A model generated the notes under the pieces. The model did no database searches and was not told the DNA's origin. It saw only the letters and a program-made list of their open reading frames with translations. This document shows, one piece after another, positions 55,539 through 61,756 of a stretch of 64,000 nt of DNA (position 1 is its first letter; every line of letters begins with the position of its first letter). The DNA is from Ahrensia sp. (lineage in GTDB: Bacteria; Pseudomonadota; Alphaproteobacteria; Rhizobiales; Rhizobiaceae): the NCBI GenBank assembly GCA_028817895.1, contig JAPPOQ010000030.1, positions 62,001 through 126,000 of the forward strand. Direction: 5' to 3'. Position numbers and translations under genes: made by a program.

Positions 55539-56986
55539 ACCGCAACCGCCGCGTCAAAATTCTGGCGACTTTGGGGCCAGCCTCCAACAATCCGGAGATG
55601 ATCTTCAAACTCGCAAGCGCCGGGGCTGATGTTTTTCGCATCAATATGAGCCATGCCAGCCACGATGTGATGCGCGGTACAGTGGCGGCCATACGCGGTG
55701 TGGAAGAGCAATTGGGCTTTCCCATTGGCATTTTGGTCGACATCCAAGGCCCCAAGCATCGACTCGGAGTTTTTGAGAAGGGCGAGATTGACGTCCAGCC
55801 GGGTCACGTCATCACGCTGGACAGCGACCCGAAGCCCGGAAACACCGAACGTGTTCATCTGCCACATCGCGACATTTTGGACGCGATGCAGATTGGTCAT
55901 CGCATGCTCGTCAATGACGGCAAGGTCGAACTGCGGGTGATCGAGACCGGCGACGGGTGGGCACGCGCAGAAGTGGTATCCGGCACCTGGCTTGCCGACA
56001 AGAAGGGCGTCAATCTGCCTGATTCCGAACTCGCATCAGGCGCGCTCACCGAGAAGGATCGCAAGGACCTGGACGCTGCCCTGCAGGAAGAGATTGATTG
56101 GGTGGCTCTGTCCTTCATCCAGCGACCTGATGACCTGGCGGAAGCCCGCAAAGTCTGTCGCGGACGGGTCGGCCTTATGGCCAAGATCGAGAAACCGCAG
56201 GCCATGCAACGGCTCGACGAAATCATTGAAAACTCTGATGCAGTCATGGTCGCGCGCGGTGACCTCGGCGTAGAGATGCCGCTTGAGCTCGTACCGTCCA
56301 TGCAGAAAAAGATGATCCGCAAATGCCGCAAGGCGGGACGCCCCGTGGTCGTTGCCACGCAGATGCTGGAATCGATGATCAACGCACCCGTGCCAACCCG
56401 CGCGGAAGTCTCTGATGTGGCCAACGCGGTCTATGAAGGCGCCGACGCCATTATGCTGTCGGCGGAATCAGCGGCTGGCGATTATCCACTCGAGGCTGTC
56501 TCCACAATGAACTCAATTGCCGAGGCCATCGAGAGTGACAAGGGCTATCTCGACACGATTGCAAGCCAGCGCCCCGAGCCCGAGCCCACCGGTTCCGACG
56601 CGATTTCTTATGCTGCTTCCGAAATCGCCGACACGCTCGGCCTTGCAGGAATTGTGTGTTTCACAGCCTCCGGCTCCACCGGCCTGCGTGCGGCCCGTGC
56701 GCGCCCTGCCAAGCCGATTTTGGCCTTGTCGCCGGTCCCCAAAACCGCCAGACGCCTCGCCCTCGTGTGGGGAACACAATGCGTCATCACGCCGGATGCT
56801 GGTGATTTGGACGATATGGTCGACAAGGCCTGCCGCGCCGCTTATCGCGAAGAACTGGCTCGGCCCGGCGACCGCATCATCATTTCAGCAGGCGTACCAT
56901 TACGTACGCCCGGTTCGACCAATATGCTGCGCATCGCCTATATTGGCAGCGACGGGCAGGGCAGCATTCACCGCTCGACTGATTGA
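55535..56986 (+). CDS. pyk: Pyruvate kinase
   Basis: A 483-residue glycolytic enzyme: RRVKILATLGPASNNPEMIF, FRINMSHASHDVMRGT, GLMAKIEKPQAMQRLDEIIE (catalytic Lys), AVMVARGDLGVEMPLELVPS and VVVATQMLESMINAPVPTRA, then EVSDVANAVYEGADAIMLSA. The C-terminal regulatory domain is complete. The start codon overlaps the DUF1036 stop by 4 nt. Its 3' end overlaps a convergent hydrolase gene by 19 bp. Confidence 0.96.
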   Translation: MNRNRRVKILATLGPASNNPEMIFKLASAGADVFRINMSHASHDVMRGTVAAIRGVEEQLGFPIGILVDIQGPKHRLGVFEKGEIDVQPGHVITLDSDPKPGNTERVHLPHRDILDAMQIGHRMLVNDGKVELRVIETGDGWARAEVVSGTWLADKKGVNLPDSELASGALTEKDRKDLDAALQEEIDWVALSFIQRPDDLAEARKVCRGRVGLMAKIEKPQAMQRLDEIIENSDAVMVARGDLGVEMPLELVPSMQKKMIRKCRKAGRPVVVATQMLESMINAPVPTRAEVSDVANAVYEGADAIMLSAESAAGDYPLEAVSTMNSIAEAIESDKGYLDTIASQRPEPEPTGSDAISYAASEIADTLGLAGIVCFTASGSTGLRAARARPAKPILALSPVPKTARRLALVWGTQCVITPDAGDLDDMVDKACRAAYREELARPGDRIIISAGVPLRTPGSTNMLRIAYIGSDGQGSIHRSTD

Positions 56987-57945
56987 GCAATTGATTGCGC
57001 CGCCACTCTGCGGATCGCACCCACAACGACATCGGTGGCGATGTAATCGGGCTTATGGCCAACGCCCGGAAGAACCGTCATTTGTGCTCCCGCTATATCA
57101 CGCTCCAAACCGACCGAGTGGATCTCGGGCAACACGACATCGTCTGAATCGCCGGTGATGATTTCGGTGGGCGCGGCAATGGATTCGTAACGCGGCTGAA
57201 AGCGTGTCACGAAAGCCTTCAGCGTCGCAACATCATGAGCGTTGTGGCGAAAAGTCTGTGGTCGCAGAACAAGTTTGACGGCGCTGTCGCTGGCATAGTC
57301 GGGCACTGGCTTATTCGGCTTGAAGACGCTGGCGACCCCTGAATCAAGACCGACTCGACCAAAGGGCAGCGTGAGCGTTTCGGTAAACAGCCAGCCGATG
57401 ATCGGCAAGCTTGCAATGTCATAGTACCAGGTCACGCCGCCGGGCCATTCATGCGTTGCTGGCGCAACGAATACCAGACCCTGCACTCTGTCGGGGTGAT
57501 TTACGGCCATGGCGGCAGCCGATGCGCAGCCAAGCGAATGGCAGACGATAATGGCGCTTTCCACACCGATTTCGGACAGAAACTGCGCATAGATGTCAGC
57601 CTGCTTAGCCGGATCATCGGCGCCTGCCCGGTCCGAATAGCCGTGGCCGGGTCGGTCTATGAATATCAGCCGTCCAGTACCCGAAAGCGCATTTTCATAG
57701 GCCACGCGCTGATCATTGAGGTTGCCGCTCGCGCCATGGATGAAAAGAATTGGCGGAAGATCGCCCCGGGCCTGCAAATCAACGAAATGGAGGCGACCAT
57801 TGGAGAGTTCGACGAATTGACCCTGCGGAGGATGAGCCTGTTCGATCTGCGCAACCTGCAGCCGAGTCCAGATGAACAGTGCAACAAATATCGCGACGAC
57901 CAGGACGAGAGTGATCAGAAGAACCTTCAAAACCGAAACCGCCAA
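56968..57945 (-). CDS. Membrane-anchored alpha/beta hydrolase
   Basis: A 325-residue hydrolase. An N-terminal helix (SVLKVLLITLVLVVAIFVAL) leads to LPPILFIHGASGNLNDQRVA (oxyanion HG), LIFIDRPGHGYSDRAG, the nucleophile elbow IIVCHSLGCASAAAMAV, EIITGDSDDVVLPE with the Asp, and LPGVGHKPDYIATDVVV with the His. It resembles haloperoxidase/epoxide-hydrolase-like esterases; the substrate is unknown. It ends 19 bp inside pyk, tail to tail. The MITE copy 3 lies 30 bp upstream of its start. Confidence 0.87.
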   Translation of the reverse strand: MAVSVLKVLLITLVLVVAIFVALFIWTRLQVAQIEQAHPPQGQFVELSNGRLHFVDLQARGDLPPILFIHGASGNLNDQRVAYENALSGTGRLIFIDRPGHGYSDRAGADDPAKQADIYAQFLSEIGVESAIIVCHSLGCASAAAMAVNHPDRVQGLVFVAPATHEWPGGVTWYYDIASLPIIGWLFTETLTLPFGRVGLDSGVASVFKPNKPVPDYASDSAVKLVLRPQTFRHNAHDVATLKAFVTRFQPRYESIAAPTEIITGDSDDVVLPEIHSVGLERDIAGAQMTVLPGVGHKPDYIATDVVVGAIRRVAAQSIAQSVER

Positions 57946-57975
57946 GCCATTCCTGAACCTATGGGGCCCTGACCC

Positions 57976-58286
57976 TAGAGCAAATCTCGCCCAGATTGAA
58001 TCGTTTGAGCGCAGGGAATTTGCGGTTTGACAAGGCGCGTGCGACGCTGTGGTGCGGGCACCACAAGCTCGTACGCAACGCAGTCAGGGCGCAAAGTGCC
58101 AAGCTGGAACGATTGCAGATTATTCTTCATTTTCATTGCCTTGCATACGGTTTGCTTGGGTGTCTTTTCCGCTCTGGCGGCGTCGAAATTCTCGCGCGAT
58201 GCCCGGCATCGCTCTGCGGTGTTCTCCTTGCCAGATCGAAAAATCCATCCCATCAATCTGCTTCAATCTGGGCGAGACTTGCTCTA
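57976..58286 (-). repeat. MITE-like element, copy 3
   Basis: A full-length 311-bp copy in reverse orientation to copy 1, with the same TIRs (GAGCAARTCTCGYCCAG) and TA at both ends. By eye it differs from copy 1 at about 30 positions. It fills the gap upstream of the hydrolase gene and its other end forms the TAG stop of the TPR protein gene. Confidence 0.85.
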
Positions 58287-58958
58287 GATACCGCTTCCGG
58301 CCAACTCTTCTTCAAGACGCAGAACAGCTGTCTGAGCAGGACGCATCGCGGGATAGACTTCAAGCGCGCGATACCAGGTCGCCAATGCCCGTTTTTTGTA
58401 ACCCTGTTGCTCCAAAATGTTGGCCAAACCCGCCAAGGCACCGAAGTGACGCGGCTCCAGTGCCAGCGTGCGCTCAATGTCTGCCACCGATTTCGAAAAA
58501 TTCTTCATCATGAAATGCAATGTGGCGCGTTGGTTGAAGCCTTCTGCATAGTTGGGGCGCAAAACCACAACCTGATCGAGAAGATCGAGCGCTTTGCCAA
58601 AGCTTTTACGCTCGGCTGCCGCCCGTGCCCATGTGGTTAACAGATCGACGGATCGGCTGTCTGAACGGTGCCAGTGTTCCCAGATTGCAGTTGAAATCCG
58701 CTCCGCTCGCTTCTGGGAGGCCGCACGCTTTAATTGCGCAAACAAGCTATCGAGATCCTTTGCCAGAACAAAGCCGGGCTGCGGCACATCAGGAATGTGC
58801 AGCTCATTGTCCTCGGCTTCCGCGTCTTCACGCTGAACGGGTACCTGTTGTGACTGGGAAGGCTGGGCTTGCTTGTTGGGTTGCGAAGCGGTCTGCGCAA
58901 ATGCGGGTGCCGCTGCGAGCATAGTGCTGAGCGCACCGATGATGGCGAGCCTGATCAT
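58284..58958 (-). CDS. Secreted TPR-repeat protein
   Basis: A 224-residue protein with a signal peptide (MIRLAIIGALSTMLAAAPAF, then AQ), a Gln/Pro-rich stretch and then TPR units: SVDLLTTWARAAAERKSFGK, ALDLLDQVVVLRPNYAEGFN, QRATLHFMMKNFSKSVADIE, RTLALEPRHFGALAGLANIL and ATWYRALEVYPAMRPAQTAV. A periplasmic scaffold is likely. The TAG stop is supplied by the end of MITE copy 3. An inverted repeat (CGTCAGC/GCTGACG, 58961-58980) lies directly upstream of the start. Confidence 0.88.
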   Translation of the reverse strand: MIRLAIIGALSTMLAAAPAFAQTASQPNKQAQPSQSQQVPVQREDAEAEDNELHIPDVPQPGFVLAKDLDSLFAQLKRAASQKRAERISTAIWEHWHRSDSRSVDLLTTWARAAAERKSFGKALDLLDQVVVLRPNYAEGFNQRATLHFMMKNFSKSVADIERTLALEPRHFGALAGLANILEQQGYKKRALATWYRALEVYPAMRPAQTAVLRLEEELAGSGI

Positions 58959-59054
58959 GACGTCAGCTTAAGCGCTGACGCCACAACGTCAATTCACGAA
59001 AAACGGATCAGTCTGGTCAGTTTGCCACATCAAACGGCGGTTGGCTACGATGGA

Positions 59055-59180
59055 TTATCCCTGGCGCGCCTTGAAACGCGGGTTGACCTTGTTGATCACA
59101 TAGACCTTGCCTTTGCGGCGCACCAGGCGATTGGCGCGGTGACGGCCTTTGAGCGAGCGAAGGGAATTTTTGACTTTCAT
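59055..59180 (-). CDS. rpmJ: Ribosomal protein bL36 (zinc-free form)
   Basis: A 41-residue protein: [20 protein letters not shown], then [20 protein letters not shown] and G. It lacks the four zinc-binding Cys/His residues of the C+ form, which is normal for the longer, C-minus paralogue found in alphaproteobacteria. It is monocistronic, with its own promoter-like sequence and a terminator-like hairpin in the leader. Confidence 0.95.
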   Translation of the reverse strand: MKVKNSLRSLKGRHRANRLVRRKGKVYVINKVNPRFKARQG

Positions 59181-59197
59181 CGGTCCGGTCCTGCAGG

Positions 59198-59228
59198 AAA
59201 CAACAAAACGCGCCCAACATGGGGCGCG
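59198..59228 (-). terminator. Intrinsic terminator in the bL36 leader (possible attenuator)
   Basis: On the minus strand, CGCGCCC-CATGTT-GGGCGCG is a 7-bp all-GC stem followed by TTTTGTTGTTT, the form of a factor-independent terminator. It lies 18-48 nt upstream of the rpmJ ATG, between the candidate promoter and the gene. No minus-strand gene lies upstream that needs it. It is thus a candidate attenuator of rpmJ. Confidence 0.6.
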
Positions 59229-59238
59229 CGGTGAGGGT

Positions 59239-59267
59239 GAGCTACAAACAGTTGGCCGAAATGTCAA
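59239..59267 (-). promoter_or_regulatory. Candidate promoter for rpmJ
   Basis: On the minus strand a consensus -35 TTGACA (59262-59267) is followed after 17 bp by a weak -10, TAGCTC (59239-59244). Transcription would start near 59232, just before the terminator-like hairpin. The weak -10 keeps confidence modest. Confidence 0.4.
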
Positions 59268-59426
59268 CGGCCACGCCTCTCGGCAACACAGAACTTCATT
59301 CGCTCCCGCACCGTCGCGCTTTGGCGGTCGGATGTCGCATTGTGCCGCAGATCGTGACAGGGTTGGCCTTATCCACCAAAGTCAGGCTAGAACCCTCACA
59401 AATCGCCATCGAACCTTCGCTGCACT

Positions 59427-60680
59427 ATGCGCAATTTCAACGCTTTCACACTCGCCCGCGAGGCGCTGCGCGGCCACAAAGGCTGGGGGAAACAGTGGCG
59501 TTCTCCCGAGCCGAAGAAGTCCTATGATGTCATCATCATCGGCGCGGGCGGCCACGGCTTGGGCACGGCCTACTATCTGGCGAAAGAACACGGCATCACC
59601 AATGTCGCCGTGCTGGAAAAGGGCTGGCTCGGTGGCGGCAATACCGGCCGCAACACCACGATCATCCGTTCCAACTATTTGTACGACGAAAGCGCCGGTC
59701 TTTACGACCATTCCGTCAAGCTTTGGGAAACGCTGAGCGAAGAACTGAACTACAACGTCATGTTCTCTCAGCGCGGCGTGATGATGCTGGCGCATAATGT
59801 TCATGACGTGCAGTCGGCGCAACGCCATATTCATGCAAACCGTCTCAACGGCGTCGATAATGAATGGCTGACCCCGCAGCAGGCGAAGGACTATTGCCCG
59901 CCGCTCAGCATCTCAAAGTCAGCGCGCTATCCTGTCATGGGTGCTGCGTTGCAACGGCGTGGCGGTGTCGCTCGGCATGATGCGGTAGCCTGGGGCTTTG
60001 CGCGTCAGGCATCCGCCATGGGTGTTGATATCATCCAGAATTGCGAGGTTATCAGCATCGACCGCGCACCCTCCGGCGAAGTCACGGGCGTTCAAACCAC
60101 CAAAGGTCCGATCGGCGCCAAAAAGGTTGGCGTGGTCGCAGCGGGCCACACCTCCGTGCTCATGGAAATGGCGGGCGTTCGCATGCCGCTTGAGAGTTAT
60201 CCCCTCCAGGCGCTGGTCTCTGAGCCGGTCAAGCCGGTCTTTCCCTGCGTGGTCATGTCAAATGCGGTGCATGCCTATATCAGCCAATCCGACAAGGGCG
60301 AGTTGGTCATCGGCGCGGGAACGGACAGCTATCTGTCCTATTCGCAAACCGGATCCATGCACATTTTGCAGCACACGCTGGATGCGATCATCGAGCTTTA
60401 CCCGATGTTTTCGCGTATGAAGATGCTGCGCACATGGGGCGGCATCGTGGATGTGACGCCGGATCGTTCGCCGATCCTCGCCAAAACGCCGGTGCCAAAT
60501 CTGTACGTCAATTGCGGCTGGGGCACCGGTGGCTTCAAGGCGACGCCGGGCAGCGCCAATGTCTTCGCGCATACGATCGCACGCGATGAGCCGCACAAGA
60601 TCAATGCCGGTTTCACGCTGGAAAGGTTCAGAACGGGCCGCTTGATCGACGAGGCCGCTGCGGCGGCGGTGGCGCATTGA
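59427..60680 (+). CDS. soxB: Sarcosine oxidase beta subunit
   Basis: A 417-residue flavoprotein subunit of heterotetrameric sarcosine oxidase, which demethylates sarcosine. [20 protein letters not shown] with the [20 protein letters not shown] continuation binds [23 protein letters not shown] and [20 protein letters not shown], then [20 protein letters not shown], are beta-subunit signatures. It should be followed directly by soxD, but a higBA pair intervenes. It is divergent from rpmJ. Confidence 0.95.
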   Translation: MRNFNAFTLAREALRGHKGWGKQWRSPEPKKSYDVIIIGAGGHGLGTAYYLAKEHGITNVAVLEKGWLGGGNTGRNTTIIRSNYLYDESAGLYDHSVKLWETLSEELNYNVMFSQRGVMMLAHNVHDVQSAQRHIHANRLNGVDNEWLTPQQAKDYCPPLSISKSARYPVMGAALQRRGGVARHDAVAWGFARQASAMGVDIIQNCEVISIDRAPSGEVTGVQTTKGPIGAKKVGVVAAGHTSVLMEMAGVRMPLESYPLQALVSEPVKPVFPCVVMSNAVHAYISQSDKGELVIGAGTDSYLSYSQTGSMHILQHTLDAIIELYPMFSRMKMLRTWGGIVDVTPDRSPILAKTPVPNLYVNCGWGTGGFKATPGSANVFAHTIARDEPHKINAGFTLERFRTGRLIDEAAAAAVAH

Positions 60681-60681
60681 T

Positions 60682-60963
60682 GTGATCATATCGTTCAAAG
60701 ACAAACGCTTATCGAAGATACTGGAAGGCCATGCACCAAAAGGATTCCCGGCGAATACCGCGGTCAAAACACAAGCTTTGCTGGAGCTTTTGGATGCGGC
60801 AGATGAGTTGGACATGCTACGACACCCGCCGGGAAACCGTCTCGAGAAACTGACCGGAAATCGGAAGGGTCAGCATTCCTTGCGAGTAAATGCTAAATGG
60901 CGGCTTTGTTTCCGCTGGACGAACGAAGGAGCAGAAGATGTCGAGTTCGTCGACTATCACTGA
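60682..60963 (+). CDS. HigB-family toxin inserted in the sox operon
   Basis: A 93-residue RelE-superfamily mRNA-interferase-like protein starting at GTG, 1 bp after the soxB stop. IISFKDKRLSKILEGHAPKG, LLELLDAADELDMLRHPPGN and RLEKLTGNRKGQHSLRVNAK, then WRLCFRWTNEGAEDVEFVDY and H, match HigB exactly. The spacing suggests translation from the sox transcript. HigA overlaps its 3' end by 26 nt. Confidence 0.92.
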   Translation: MIISFKDKRLSKILEGHAPKGFPANTAVKTQALLELLDAADELDMLRHPPGNRLEKLTGNRKGQHSLRVNAKWRLCFRWTNEGAEDVEFVDYH

Positions 60964-61279
60964 AGCGCACAAGCGCAACGGACTTGGTCGCAGAATGCGA
61001 CCAGGAGAGGTGCTTGCGGAACTCTACCTCGACCCGCTGGATATGACGGCGCATGACCTGTCGCAGAAAATCCTGATGCCAGAAGCGACAATTCAGTCTT
61101 TCCTCGATGGAGAGCGAGCCGTAGATGTCGATTTGGCATTGCGCTTAGCCCGGTATTTCCGAACCAAACCCCAGCTCTGGCTGAATATGCAGGCAAATCA
61201 CGATCTTCAGCAACGTTCTCAGGAGATGAAAGAGGAACTGGACGCGATTTCACCTCGACAGGCCCAGGACGCCGCCTGA
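60938..61279 (+). CDS. HigA-family antitoxin inserted in the sox operon
   Basis: A 113-residue XRE-type protein: NGLGRRMRPGEVLAELYLDP, MTAHDLSQKILMPEATIQSF (helix-turn-helix), DVDLALRLARYFRTKPQLWL and a charged tail. GAAGGAG is the SD for ATG 60938, inside higB. The soxD ATG starts 2 bp after its stop. Confidence 0.9.
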   Translation: MSSSSTITEAHKRNGLGRRMRPGEVLAELYLDPLDMTAHDLSQKILMPEATIQSFLDGERAVDVDLALRLARYFRTKPQLWLNMQANHDLQQRSQEMKEELDAISPRQAQDAA

Positions 61280-61281
61280 CC

Positions 61282-61584
61282 ATGCTCCTGATCCACTGCC
61301 CCTATTGCGAGGCCGAACGGCCGGAACTTGAATTCGCCAATGCCGGTGAGGCCCATATCGTGCGTCCCAAAGACATGTCGCAAATGTCCGATGAAGACTT
61401 TGAGGCGATGTTCTTCATCCGCGACAACCCCAAAGGGATCAATCTTGAGCGCTGGCGCCATGTCCATGGCTGCGGGCGGTTCTTCAATGCAATTCGCAGC
61501 ACCGTGACCGACAAGTTCCTGAAGACATACAAGGCTGGCGAGCCGCGCCCGAGCGGCGACGAAATCGCGGAGTTGATGAAATGA
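61282..61584 (+). CDS. soxD: Sarcosine oxidase delta subunit
   Basis: A 100-residue protein: LLIHCPYCEAERPELEFANA holds two of the zinc cysteines, and DFEAMFFIRDNPKGINLERW and RHVHGCGRFFNAIRSTVTDK the remaining His/Cys ligands. This is the SoxD zinc subunit. It is separated from soxB by higBA and from soxA by a RIME-like repeat. Confidence 0.95.
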   Translation: MLLIHCPYCEAERPELEFANAGEAHIVRPKDMSQMSDEDFEAMFFIRDNPKGINLERWRHVHGCGRFFNAIRSTVTDKFLKTYKAGEPRPSGDEIAELMK

Positions 61585-61611
61585 GCGATCCGGTTGCAAC
61601 ATGCGCCTCAT

Positions 61612-61734
61612 TCTCTCCCCTTGCGGGAGAGATGTCTGAGCGGCAGACAGAGAGGGGTAGCGCGCCAAACGTGGATACATTTATCCCCCTCTGCCTCCGC
61701 GTCGCTCCGGCATCTCCCCCCCAAGGGGGGAGAG
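61612..61734. repeat. RIME-like palindromic intergenic repeat
   Basis: About 123 bp with hairpins at both ends: CTCTCCC/GGGAGAG at 61613-61631 and a C-rich/G-rich stem CTCCCCCC/GGGGGGAG at 61714-61732, and an inner GTCTG/CAGAC stem. The block CTCTGCC...GGCATCTCCCCC is typical of RIME-type elements of Rhizobiales. It separates soxD and soxA. Confidence 0.7.
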
Positions 61735-61756
61735 TGGGTGGTGGAGAATTCACCCG

